The translations under genes were made by a program, and so were the position numbers. Shown piece after piece: positions 1 to 41,900 of a DNA stretch of 62,000 nt. Below the pieces are notes generated by a model. That model did not search any database, was not told the DNA's origin, and was given only the letters and a program-made list of their open reading frames with translations. Every line of letters starts with the position of its first letter. Within the stretch, counting starts at the first letter, position 1. Origin of the DNA: Chrysomallon squamiferum (taxonomy: Eukaryota; Mollusca; Gastropoda; Neomphalida; Peltospiridae); assembly GCA_012295275.1 (NCBI GenBank), contig CM022671.1, forward strand, positions 5,544,065 to 5,606,064. The letters are read 5' to 3'.

Positions 1-5062
<5,062 letters not shown>

Positions 5063-5300
5063 GACGATCGGAAAAGACATTAATCTGAAAATCTTTTCTT
5101 TCTCCCGCTATAAATATAAAGCTTGAGGAGTTATCTTGCTTTAATATCAGCAATTTCGTGATCAAATAACCTTTGATTAACGTCGGTTATTTTGTCATTA
5201 CGTATGTCAGCCAGTTAGGATTAATCATATTTATTTTCTGTGTCATTGTTTGTATTTAACACCGCTGTGGTATTTCCCGGTGCCAACGTAGGTCGCTCCA
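5063..5300 (-). promoter_or_regulatory. Likely 5' UTR and promoter region of the VWA gene
   Basis: Unique sequence immediately upstream of the signal-peptide exon. An AT-rich TATA-like segment (TTTATATTTATAG, transcript sense) lies about 50-65 nt upstream of the ATG; it reads as a better TATA box (TATAAATA) on the opposite strand. No start site can be fixed from sequence alone. Confidence 0.3.
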
Positions 5301-6149
5301 TAATGACTGCGCACCCACATAATTAGCCGACATTAAGCAACTGATGGTAATACGATTTAACGCATAATAGCTAGTCTGTTTTCGTAGTCTGCTTATTTTC
5401 ACATGCTTTTGAAAAGGAGGGGCTTTCCAAATGAGGTTTAAACTTCAGAAAAATGGCTGTGTTTTTGACATTAAGTGTAAGTGATCTTTCAAAGTGTTGT
5501 TATTTAGTTGTTTGAGTGCAGGAAAGAATCAATTTCTTCAAAATATAAATAATAATGATAGTAATAATTCAAAAATCAAAATCAAAACGAAGGCTTAAAA
5601 AGTAAAGATTAAAATGGAACGAAGCCAGAATTGTAAATTATTTGTTAGGAAGCCAAATGACTTTTTCTTTTCTTTTTTTCTTTTACTTTTTTTTTTTTTT
5701 TTTTTTTTTTGCTTTTTTTGTTGTTGTTTTTTCCCCTTAAACAAAATCCTTGAACTTTTACAGGAATGAATGTCTGTTATATTAATTCCCTTCATGCTTG
5801 GCAGAAAAACTGTTTGTGTCTTCATTGTTGTGTAAAAGTTGAAGTAATTTATGCAGAAAAAAATTCACTTGACGATTTTATATTATAAACGTACATGTTC
5901 AGAAAATATCCTGTTATTTTTTAATGTTGTTGTTTCCTTCTTATTTGTTTATTTATTTTTTTCTGAAGAATAAGCGATGAATTTAAATTAACGAGGATAA
6001 AACAGGCTTTTTTCGTATTTCTCTCACATTTTTTAATTCTCGGTCTCAATAATTCTTTCATTCCTTGTCTGTCTACATACTATCACAAATAGTAGTGTCA
6101 CTGATTTTCATTCAACAATCCATTATGCCTTTGTTTTATATATATATAT

Positions 6150-6196
<47 letters not shown>

Positions 6197-6339
6197 TATA
6201 TATCTATATATATATGTATGTATGTATGTACACACACTCAGACACACACACACACATACACTCTTTCTCACCCACACATTGTACAGAATTATGTTTGTAT
6301 GTCTGTGTGTCTGTATATGTGTGTAATTATATATATATA

Positions 6340-6375
<36 letters not shown>

Positions 6376-6979
6376 TATTTATGTATGTATGCACACAATC
6401 AAACACATATGCGGTACAGAATTAGATTTGTGTGTCTGTGTGTGTCTGTACATTTTCTATCTGTTTTCACCTATTTTCGTTACCGATTCATTCTCAGTGA
6501 TGTTCGTGAACAAATAAACGCGAAGAGCGTGATTCTGTTGAACGTTTTATTTCTGAAAACTAATGGTTTAACAATGATTACATCCTGGTATTTATATCAC
6601 TGAATAACACGCCCAACTACTCTATACATGAACTACGATGAGTACAACGTAACCACGTGGTTACCAAATGGTACAGAGTGTGCCATGAGTACATTGTAAC
6701 AAGACTATGAAAAATGTAACCAAAATATAAACATCAACATTAACTAACAAATAATATATATATATATATATATATATACTGTTATCAAACGGTAAAATGA
6801 ATAATAATAATAAACGGTAAAATGAATAATAATAAAAAAAATAAAAACAATGGTAATTTACGTATATTGTAACCATGGTAATATGCAAAATGTTAATTTC
6901 AGGTGGCAGTTTTCAGTAGATATGGTAAATAGAATTTTAAATAATGTAATCAAATGTTAACTGTATGGTAAGCTGTAAC

Positions 6980-7290
6980 AGGAATAACGTAACCAATATG
7001 TCAGTTGAAATACTTTGCAACCAAGAATTATCAACTGATACATATAATAACGTAACCATGTTGTGAATTATAAATATTTTGTAACCAGTTATTTTTTAGA
7101 TGTTACAAGTATAACGTAACCACGTGGTGAATTGTAGATACTCTGTAACCAAAGATTAACTGATTAATTTGTCGTAACCACAGGGTAAATGCTTTCAAAA
7201 GAATATAAAGGAGATCGTGAGAACTGTAACGTAACCAGATGAATTACTAATACTTTGCAACCAAATAGTAAATGATATTTGAGCTGATAT
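6980..7290. repeat. Minisatellite A, units of about 56-64 bp with GTAACCA motifs
   Basis: Units begin with TAACGTAACC at 6985, 7048, 7112 and 7227, with a diverged unit (TCGTAACCA) at 7171. Most units carry a second TGTAACCA or TGCAACCA about 32 bp in, so the unit itself looks like a dimer. Isolated copies of the motif appear from about 6640. Confidence 0.75.
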
Positions 7291-7417
7291 GGCTGAAATG
7301 GAGTAAGTGTTTGATAATTTAAAACGAATGACTAACGGTAGCCGAATGTTAATGACTTCTAATTATAAGATGAACGTGACTTTGGAATTAATCACTTTAA
7401 CCTTGCAGATAAATTAA

Positions 7418-7557
<140 letters not shown>

Positions 7558-8799
7558 ATTTCAATTCTTAACATTAACCAGTTTACGTGCTAGTGGCCAT
7601 TTATTTGGGACTGATATAAACGTAAATAACGAAAAAATAACTAAACAGTCTAAAATAGTGTTGTATACTTATATACGATTATTTTATTTTTTTTGTTTTT
7701 TTAAAAATTTTTTAAAGTTTAAATTTAATAATAATAAGCAATTAGATAAATGTAATTTTCAATTATGTTAACGGTAATTCTAATTTTATTTGAGTCCACA
7801 GAACTGAAGGAATTATATAATAAATAGTCCATCGCGGTTATACCCTTCTACAGTACTGCCACCTAGTAACTATTGTAACATAGAAACACGATAACAAACT
7901 AAAATGGATAAATCTATGAAATTCAACAAAATATTTTTTAGTTTCTTGATTTTACATGAATATTTTACATAAGGTAAAAACTGCATATTATCGACGAAAG
8001 CACTCTCATGTATACATATATATATAAAAAACAACATCAACAACAACAACGACAATACCAACAAAACTCTATTTATAAACTTTTATCTACATGTACCTTA
8101 GGATCTAAATGTTATCATCGATGATCTTGAGTCGAAGGTTGTTTTTCTTTCCTAATGAATTAGGAAATAAATATTGCATTATGAATTTTAGCATGATGTT
8201 TGATATTCTGTATTTAATTTAATCGTAATGATACGTTACCACGTTACGTGGCAAAACTAGCTATATTATCATGATAACTGTGCTCTGTGAGATTTTACTA
8301 TGCTACAGTTACCATCTCACAGTTACCAAATACGTGAGACTCCGCGTTAGAAATGATGGCTTCTCACAATTCTTTCTGTTTTCTGATATAACAGCCCAAG
8401 GCTATGCTATCTCATTGTTTAATAATAAAAGTATCTTTCTCACTGGATTAAATAAACCAACCCGTTCTATACCTTTCTTTATCCTTAATTACATATCTTG
8501 ATGTCTTAAATAATATATTTTCATTTAACTGTTTCTGAACCTTTGGTGACATTTTGTAAACATTTGTCTCACTGTTTGCATCCTCCTCAGATTAGTTATG
8601 TCACTTATTATCGTTATTACTCATAACAACAAACTGTTCTGAGGTGTGACGTAATCGATGTTCTATCTCATACCATCCAAATCACGTGACATTTATTTAT
8701 GTTTTATCTCACTTCTTCCGGTGGCGTAAAACAAAATCCCTCCCAGATTCACTTTTAACAATAAAATTAAATCCTTGTCTTCCTGTTAAAGTTTATTGG

Positions 8800-9215
8800 A
8801 ATATCTGTCATTTCATCCTTTAAAATCCTGAGAGATGAGTTTACAGCTCACCATGTCTCATATCCTGGAAAACATCTTAAAACAAGCTGATACGAGAGTT
8901 TACCATCTCACATGTATCTCACAATCCTGCGATGGTATTTAACAACCGTTACAAAGGTTTATGGTGCCACTCATGAACTCATACCATCTAATTTCAATTT
9001 GTTATCGTATTATAAATGTACCATATCTCACAATCCTGCAGAGATCTCACGATGTACATTTTCAAGAATTGCCATCTCACTTTGAAATCCTATCCTGCGA
9101 TATCTTACGACAGAATGTTACAAGTTTACTGTCTCACGTTTGTCACAATCCTGTGATGATATTTTAAAACAAAAATGGTAATTTACCGTCTCACAATCCT
9201 GCGTTGATATATCAC
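8800..9215. repeat. Minisatellite B, units of about 50-60 bp with TCTCACAATCCTG
   Basis: The motif ATCCTG, usually within TCTCACAATCCTGCGATG, recurs near 8825, 8865, 8924, 9031, 9091, 9146 and 9195. The 107-bp gap is about twice the usual spacing. TTTACC(A/G)TCTCAC precedes several copies. Related ACCATCTCAC fragments occur from about 8310. Confidence 0.7.
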
Positions 9216-11148
9216 AACAAAGTACAACATAGTTATTTATGTACAGAATAATAATCACAAGTAGATGGACAGAAATATGTAATTATCAGTAATTTAGGTA
9301 ATAACCAGTATAAACTCTAACCATTTAACATCAGAGCACGACATGCTATTCCCAGTATAATGAAACATACAGTTATGAGTGCAAATAATTATAATATTCA
9401 TCACGTTACGACATCAGTGACGTCATAATATTACATCACGAAATACTATCACATACTTGCTGAATCAGTGTTAAACATTTAATTAGTAATACAGATAACA
9501 GATCACATATAAGTGAACTTAATGTTTAATAAACCTAGTAATTTACCTGTACTGGGTACTTTATAAATATCTAAAGTATGAGTATCCTTTTACTTCATTT
9601 TAATTTTGGTCAATTTTTGTGTGTGCGTCTGTTTATAGGTATGAGCGCATATGTGTGTGTGTATGTTTATGTGTTCACAAACGTGATGAATATGTGTGAA
9701 GTTGTGGTAGACATCATATATTAATTCAGAACTATTTTGTACACAATCAAACACACAAACGGTATTACATTAGTGTTACTGAAACAAAAAAACAGTAACT
9801 TTGCAAATGATGTCAAAAACCAAATTACATAATAACTAAACGAAGTCAACATGAACCATGTCGTTTGCTCTTTCATAAATAAATATCTAAACAATGACTA
9901 ATTCATTTAAGAGGTTTTTAGGTAGTAATGTACGATAAAAAAAAAAATAAAACAGACTTTGCTATAATAACCTGGAGAGGAGCATTTAAATGTATGTGTA
10001 TGTGTGTATGTGTGTGTGTGTATGTGTGTGTGTGTGTGTGTTTTGTGTGTGTGTTTCTTTATGTTGTTTCTGTCTACTGATAGACTGAAACAAAGCAATA
10101 CTGAACATATTTTCTTAACTGTAACATTAAGTATTATTGCTTTGTGTGATATAAAAATTATTTTTTCTTTTGTTTTTCACTATCTTGATGTTAACTATTT
10201 TAACCACTCTTATTAGACATATAATTAATGTCTCTATACCACAACAGATTATTACAGTATTCAGTCTGTAAAACACAGCTATTGATAAACTAATACAAAT
10301 TAAAATAAAAACCAAAACGCTGTATTAAAATAGTGATTATACAGAAATAGGTAACGATGATTCATTTACAAATTAATACATTAATATATAACAAAATACT
10401 AATAACACAAACATAATCATACACCATTAACTAATATACAAATATATAACATAATAACCCAAAACTAATTAATGGATACTGGTATACAGGTGGGTTATAT
10501 TAATATCAGTTACAAATTCATAGATATACAGGTACACCACATTACTAGCCATATACTCCTAATGCTAATGACATATCGAAGTAATATATATATATATACA
10601 AGTATTATGCCAGTTATAAAGATACAAATATATCTAGATCTGGCCACGGTCCAGACAGAAGTATTTTAACTATTTTATTTATCATCTATAAATGTGGACT
10701 GGAGTGCTCTTTGCAAGAACACCTTAGCTCACTGGTAGTTGAAATTCTGACCCGTTTCAATCAAAGGAACTTAAAGTTATCTTGATGGTATATTGCGATG
10801 TTTAGTTATTCAGGAAATTAAAAAGATATAATCTATAAAATAATATTAAATGAATTATGATTGAGAAAGAAGTTACTGTGTTTTAAAATGGGACAGATGT
10901 TAATATATGAAGACTACTGTTGTTTTTCTCACAATATATCCAGGCAGTATTTTTGACACAATACTACATCTATTACTAAATCATAATTTATGTGTTAAAT
11001 TCGGCTTTACATGTGTATTCAGGTATAGTTTGTCCATTAAATGGTACATTTATTATTGTTACATGTCAAATTCATTTGTACCAAAGTTAAAGATGTTAGC
11101 TAAATTATCGTGCAATTCCAAAATTCACAAAGTGGTCGTAGTAATAGC

Positions 11149-11182
<34 letters not shown>

Positions 11183-11897
11183 ATATCATCAACATCATCA
11201 TCATAATCATCACAGATATCATAAATAAATAAATAAATAAAATAAAATAAAATAAAATAAAAAGGGGAAATAAACACAAAGTTTTAGGCGGAGAACAGTG
11301 TCAAAATATCTTTTTTATATTTGTATTTAGCATTAAAAAGTTTTGAGAATATTTGTACAAGAAATATTACTACGTGGACACAGCAGATCGACGGGTAAAT
11401 TAGTGAAAATTAATCAATATTAGCAAGAGTCATAACTGGATATTGTTTTCTATGCAGCATTCGAGTCTGTCTATGTTTATAATTATCAGAAGCTTTGGTC
11501 CAAGATAGGTTCAGTTATCATTATAAAGCAAAATGAATTATTTTAAATAATTGTTGTTTATCTGAACGAGCCAAGGTGTTCTGGTCAATTGTTTTTAACT
11601 AAGGCACTTGACCACACTAAAATATATAAACTATATACAAACATCTCTATACACGCTTTTTTTTTTTTTTTTTTTTTTTTTTTTTCCAATAATGTCAGTC
11701 CAATGCCTTGCATAACTAATGTACTGTATTCAAATGGTGGTCACGTTTGTAAAACAAATCTACTCTAGACTAAAATAAAACTAGGTCACTCCTTCTTATC
11801 GCTTCGCACTCGCTCCGTGACGTCACAGTCCACCGCCAGGACAACCACTGAAAAATGGCTGACGACAAGGGAGGTAATTCTGGCTACAGCTGCCTTC

Positions 11898-33390
<21,493 letters not shown>

Positions 33391-33411
33391 GATGGCCTCC
33401 TCTCTGATCAC

Positions 33412-35680
<2,269 letters not shown>

Positions 35681-35689
35681 AATCAACAA

Positions 35690-36150
35690 ACGGCGGTGTC
35701 GTTAAAATTAGGTCTGCGACGTCAACGTCACGGCATGTTTTGCTTTTTAGACGTCGGTTGTCGTGGTTACGACACGCCGCAATTTCGCATCGCGTAAAAA
35801 TAAAAAAAATAAAAAATAAAATAAAATAGAATAAAAACAAACACAGAAACTGACGACTTCTGGAGTGAAGTCTTCTGCCAAAGCTTTGACCATCGCGTCG
35901 TCACTGCTCGCTGTATCGAGCTGTGTAACTGCGAGGAGGGCCTCGAGAACACAGCGATACAAAGTGAATCTCGGCTCTGCTCAGACAATATCGCAGTTCA
36001 CTGGGGCATGTCTGTCAGTGGCTTTGCGACAATGCCGCCTCGCGGAGCCTGGAAGGAAACGGCGATATTCAGAAGAGTCTTCCAGCGAGACGCTGAACTC
36101 AAAACCTTCAGGTCGTTCCTGTCGCTCGCTGTAATTGTCACATCTCCACA
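35690..36150. promoter_or_regulatory. Unique CpG-containing block
   Basis: Repeat-free sequence, GC-richer than its surroundings, apart from an A-rich run at 35798-35837. Open frames of 70-90 codons exist on both strands but none resembles a known family. A regulatory or 5' non-coding exon role for DAT is possible but unproven. Confidence 0.25.
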
Positions 36151-36176
36151 TTAATTGGTTCACTAACGATTGGTTG

Positions 36177-36785
36177 AGAAAACTCTCCGTAGGACAATAG
36201 TTAAAAAAAAAAAAACTACTGTACATGTATTTGGAATACTCTCCATACGACAGTAATGTAAACAGTTAAAAAGTAAAATATAGTATATGTATTTAAAATA
36301 CTCTCCATACGACAGTAATGTAAACAGTTAAAAAGTAAAATATTGTACATGTATTTGAATACTTTCCATCTGACAATAATGTAAACAGTTAAAATATAAA
36401 AAACACTTTATGTCCCTGTATATATTCTTAATATCTCAACAACATTAAGTAGAATGTTTTATCTGTATTTAAAATACTCTCCATACAAATTGTAAACAGA
36501 TAACAACTAAAATATTGTTTGTGTATACGGAAGAATCTTCATATGACAATAGTTAAAAAGAAAAATATTGTATGTCTCTTTAAAATATTCTTCATATCCT
36601 CAAACATCAATTTAATGCATTTAAATAGTCTTCATATAAAAAGTAAAATATTGTACATGTTTCTAAAACACTCTCCATAGGACAGTAATGAAATCAATTA
36701 TTAACTAAAATATTGTATATATATTTAAAATACTCTCTATGCTACCGTAATGCCAGCAGTTAAAACAATTAAATATTGTATATAT
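36177..36785. repeat. Minisatellite D, unit of about 62 bp
   Basis: The unit AATACTCTCCATACGACAG(TAATGTAAACAG...ATTGTACATG) recurs about nine times. The best copies start near 36235, 36297 and 36358, at 61-62 bp spacing, and later copies are more diverged. Confidence 0.8.
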
Positions 36786-37089
36786 TTTGGGGGGGGGGTT
36801 AAACTCCTAATACTATATGTGTTGTATGTATATTAGAGACAGAGTCAAACAGACAGAGGACAAACGATCCATTAGTCCACCCATTTGAAAACAAATTCGT
36901 AAGAACAAATAGGACAATTTATGAAAATTCATCTGTTCCTAATTATTTCTTTTCGTGCACTATTTGCTTATCAGATTCTTCGATTTATTTACCCACCCAT
37001 TCATATTTCACGATGCCAGATTAATAATCCATAATTAACCCTTACAACAAATCAAAATTACTGGTTTCTTTGATGGACAAGAAAAAAAA

Positions 37090-37125
<36 letters not shown>

Positions 37126-37259
37126 GAACAATCAAGAAGATTTCCTTGTAAATATCTAGGATTTCTTAAGAGGCAGAGGGAAATAGTGTGATGAAATGAC
37201 TATATGTACATATATAGTGAGTATATATATCTATATATATTTAATAAAATAAAACAAAC

Positions 37260-37720
37260 GCTCGATAACGGAAAAAGACACGACTGACATGCGCACGCCG
37301 GGTACAACAGACCCGAGTCTGAAATCGCGCTCGCGACTTTTGGTCAGTGTATCGTGCGCTCTGACTTAAACCTGTCGATACTCTCCCCCAGTGTACGCCG
37401 ATAGATTAACGCCGCGCTGTGGTGCACAAATCGAAGGCTACATTGTGTTCAACAATTGTACCTAATTGTAAAACAGTGTAGCTGAAGCACCCCGTGAACC
37501 GTACGCCACGTCACAATATTTACCGACAGTGTTTTCCAAACAACCGATCGAGATTTCGCCAAAGCTCTCGGCCAGAAATGAGCAAAGCCTGTCGGAGAAA
37601 GCCAGGTAAAAAGAAAACTGGCTGCAGATCGATTCCTCCAAGTCCTGTTTCTATTCTTCTTATTCACCTTTCATCCCACAATAAGTTCAAACCTGCATTT
37701 AAGTTCAATAAATTGTCGAT
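37260..37720. promoter_or_regulatory. Unique CpG-rich block containing the candidate 5' exon
   Basis: About 460 bp with many CpGs between an A-rich tract and poly(T). It includes the exon-like segment 37524-37588 on the minus strand. The open frames on either strand are Arg/Ser-rich and match nothing recognised. Confidence 0.3.
37524..37588 (-). other. Candidate non-coding 5' exon of DAT
   Basis: A strong pyrimidine tract and acceptor (TTTCTCCGACAG) precede 65 nt of unique CpG-containing sequence, followed by a donor-like GTAAATATT. DAT exon 1 begins with an acceptor, so an upstream non-coding exon must exist. This is the best-looking candidate seen, but nothing proves it is transcribed, and other unique blocks upstream could serve instead. 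Confidence 0.25.
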
Positions 37721-37729
37721 CTGTCTCTC

Positions 37730-38573
37730 TCTTTTTTTTTTTTTTTTTTAGTGTAATGTATATTGTTATTATTATTATTATTTATTATTATTATCATTAT
37801 TATTATTTATTTCACATATATAGATGCACAGATAGATACAGACACATACACATATTACTATATCCATATACATTCATAGTTACATAATTACATACTTATA
37901 TTCTTACACATACGTATATGCATAGATGCATACATATACATACATACATACATACAGACAGACAGACAGACAGACAGAATATTCATTCCTAAATATATAG
38001 ATAAATATCCCAGTAAACTGAAAAGCAAATGTTTAAATAGTGATCCATGAAAGGTGCTTTATATTCATACAGAAAAAAAAAAAAAAAAAATAAATAAATA
38101 AATAATAATAATAAAGTAGAAAAAAAAAAAAAAAAGACAAGAAAAGAAAGGAGGAGAAAAATGAAAAAGATGAAAGAAGAGCGATAAGTGAAAACCAGTC
38201 TAGAAGAATCTGTCAAATAAAGGTCAGGTAAAAGATGTATTCGGCGATTACTGTTAATTAGAACCAGTCTAGTGGTTTCGTCTAAAACGCGGATAATGCA
38301 GAGGTTTACGCGCCACTTACTTAACGATTTCTTTATGATCGACTCTCTTTCCAGTGATAACTCTTATTAACCCCATTTTGAAAATAACAAAATATAAATA
38401 TCACTCGATAAACTTAAATGATAAACGGAGAATTTAATTCGATGTAGTGAATGTTGCTTTATGCTGTGTAAAATATGTCAGTTTATTCAGTTTACTCAGT
38501 TACTGCATAGATCCTACTTGAAACATTATTACTACTACCATTACTACAATAGCTACTGCTATAACTTCTACAA

Positions 38574-38668
<95 letters not shown>

Positions 38669-38994
38669 TGCAAGTCATTCATCAATTTTGTATTAAACGT
38701 CTTAATTGGCAGCGAATAAAGAAACATCAACCCAGACAGATCCCCACTGCGCAATTACGGAAATTAAACCGGAAGTAAGAGATCTGCTTGTTGGAAACTT
38801 GACTAACTGGTTTTCGACGACAACAATGCTTGCTGTCAGAAAGATGTTATTATCTGAAACTAGCAAAACGCAGATACGACATTCATCAACGTAGCGGGTT
38901 GACGTGTGTGTTTAGCAGTGGATGCTGACTACATTGTACAGCAGTAACCAGGCTCAAGTCTGTGACCCCGGGCTGTATTCCACATTCACCAACA
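37730..38994. other. Repeat-rich interval
   Basis: Poly(T), TTA repeats, ACAT/ACAG repeats (37910-37978), poly(A) (38072-38135) and (GA)n at 38577-38665, then 320 bp of unique sequence. No supported gene. Confidence 0.6.
38577..38665. repeat. (GA)n microsatellite
   Basis: About 89 bp of pure GA. Confidence 0.98.
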
Positions 38995-39495
38995 CATTTT
39001 AATATTACTACTGCTACTATTATCACCATCACAACCACTACTATAGCTGTTACTGCTATTACTGCTACAACAACACAAGTTGCTACTACCACTGCTTCCA
39101 CTACTACTGCTATTACTACTAGTACTTCTACTACTACTACAGCTGTTACTACTACTACTGTTAAAACAACACAACAGCTACTACTACCACTAGTACTATT
39201 TCTACTATAGCTTTTCTACCACTGCTTATACTATTACTATCACTTTTACCATTATTATAGCTACAGCTGTTTCTACTACTACTACTAATACTGCTACCAC
39301 AATTATTACTACTACTTCTACCACTACTACTACTTCTACACCTCTCCTTTTACCACTAGTAATATTAGTACTACTGTTATTACTATCGCTACTACTGCTA
39401 TTACACATACTTCTACTGCTACGATTACTCCAGCTACTACTGCTGCCACTACTACTATAACTGTTCTATTAGTACTACTGATGATGCTACTGCTT
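38995..39495. repeat. Degenerate ACT/TAC trinucleotide array
   Basis: About 500 bp in which nearly every triplet is ACT or a one-base variant (ACC, GCT, ATT, ACA). Because the period is three, long open frames of Thr, Val or Ser appear in several frames; they are not genes. Confidence 0.92.
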
Positions 39496-39499
39496 AGGA

Positions 39500-39570
39500 T
39501 ATAACCACCTGAATTGCGAGTATAACGTATACTGCAGATGGTAGTACGAAAAATACGAAGAGAAAAAAAA

Positions 39571-39609
<39 letters not shown>

Positions 39610-40493
39610 AAATCGATAACATCAACTGTATTGTCACGGATTGAAAAGACATACATCAGAAGACTGCTTCAGTCACACGCACAAGGCAAAACCGCCATAT
39701 TTTAATTCGTCACGGACGACAACCGTGTCAGAAAGGTCATGGTTGTTTTAAATTTGATATCGTGAAAAGTGCGGATACAACATTCCTCTGATACCGAAAT
39801 CATTCAGCTTATCGCCGACCTTAATGAAGTTAGTTACGCATGAGTAGTTTCATTGAAGTTGTTGTATAGTCAGGCGATGACAACAATATCGCTCTTATTG
39901 GAAATTTAGAGTAAATATATGTTTTAACAATTCTCTTGAACAGAACGCATTAGTTGTCAAGTATCAACAAACTGGCGAATATAAAATATTCAGTAAATCA
40001 GTGTTAAACAAAGAGAAATGCGGTGCTGCTGAAAATAAATAACAAAATAACTGAAATTTAATAGAGCCACGGTAAATAAATATTTTGATTGCTAATCATG
40101 TTAATAGTCCATTCTCTGAGTCACGCTTACGTCTGCAGAAAGTCCAGACACTACTTCTGTATTTTGGATATATAAATATTCGAGACAGGGCTGATAATGT
40201 GAGTATGTTACACGGAGAGAAGAGATCACGTAACAGAGTAACATTTTCCACATCAACTGTGAAAGAGCCATTTATGTTAATTAGTTAGGTATTGTTGTGA
40301 AAGGGTTACTCTTACCGATAAGCGGTCTTCATTGAAATTGTAAAAAACAAGACAGTACACCTCATCTTTTCTTTGCAGCTCTTCCTAGAATATTAAATAT
40401 GCACTACTTTTTATAATACTCTCATGTGAAATGTACAATAGATATGTATGAATGTCTCTAGGTATACAGGTTATATGTTTCATACATAAAGTA

Positions 40494-40540
<47 letters not shown>

Positions 40541-40697
40541 TGTGTGTGTGTATGTATATATATGAAATGTTTGTACGTATGTACGAACCTATTTTTCAGT
40601 GTATGTGCACGAGTCTATATGTGTGTGTTTTTTTATGTATGTATGTATGTATGTATGTATGTATGTATGTATGTATGTATGTATGTATGTATGTATG

Positions 40698-40728
<31 letters not shown>

Positions 40729-41220
40729 GTATCTATGTATGTATCAAAGTTATATGTATTTGAATATATAAACACTGATTTGAATACTTAACTTAAACAA
40801 AAATACACACCACAGCTGCTTCTGTCTTTAACTCAACCAGCGATACAATCAGCTGTCGTGTTTACAAACACACCTTTCACCGACACTACGTCAACGTCAA
40901 CACCTGAGCCGCGGTCGTCATTATCACCCATCACACACACACAATATCAACTCGTCGTATACGTATTTGTTTCAGCACGTTGTTATCACCTTGCTCATCA
41001 TACAGCTAGCCAGCTACCAGTCTTTTCAGTAAACGCGTGTAGTAACAGAGATAAGCAGTAACACAATAACCAGTCTACATGCACACCTCATGTTTGTAGA
41101 TCAGTAGATAATGTTACTGTAAATACACTTTAGCAATACAAAAATAAAAAAACAATCTCTTAGATGTGTATAGACTGTTTAGGGGTTTTGATAGTACAGT
41201 CATGTGTAGATTTATAACAA
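39500..41220. other. Mixed unique sequence and microsatellites
   Basis: AAAT array at 39567-39612, unique AT-rich sequence to about 40490, TG array at 40503-40550, GTAT array at 40636-40727, then unique sequence. No gene was recognised. Confidence 0.6.
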
Positions 41221-41900
41221 TGATGATGATGATGACGACGACGACGACGATGATGATGATGATAATAATAATAACAATAACAACAAAAAAACATTCACTT
41301 GTAGTATTAATAGAAATAACAACAACAACAGCAGTATAATAATAATAATAATAATCATAATAAAACATTCACTTGTAAATATATTAAACTGTAAACGTTA
41401 TCTATCACCATCACTAGAGTATAAAAAGAAAGAAAGAAAGAAAAAAAAGGTTACGAAACGTATATAGACCAAGCTGATGCCTCTTCAACTAGATACGAGT
41501 AGACGTTAATGTCAGACTTGTCTAGGTGATAGATGCAAGCTTTGAGAAAGAAAACTGTGTTAAGTTAAGAGATGATCAGCGACAGAAAGAGGTTAACAGT
41601 ACACTGTATAGTTTAAATATACTGTTACGTACAAGCCTAAGTACAACAAAGATACGTGTCTACATACCTATGTACAAACACATATACATACATACATACA
41701 CATACATACATACATACATGCATATATATATACATACATACCTACATATATACATACATACATAAAAAAATACATACATACATACATAACAAAATACATA
41801 CATACATACATATATACAAAAATACATAAATACATACATACAGACATGCATATATATTATATACATACTTACAAACATCAAACATACAAACATACTTATA
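41220..41900. repeat. TGA/TAA/AAC and ACAT repeat cluster
   Basis: ATG/ACG/TAA-type triplets at 41220-41360 and ACAT tetranucleotides with TATA interruptions at 41680-41890, separated by unique sequence. Confidence 0.9.

Noticed and set aside
38995-39495. Thr/Val/Ser-rich secreted protein
   Set aside because: Open frames occur in several frames and both strands because the repeat period is three; there is no start context or domain.
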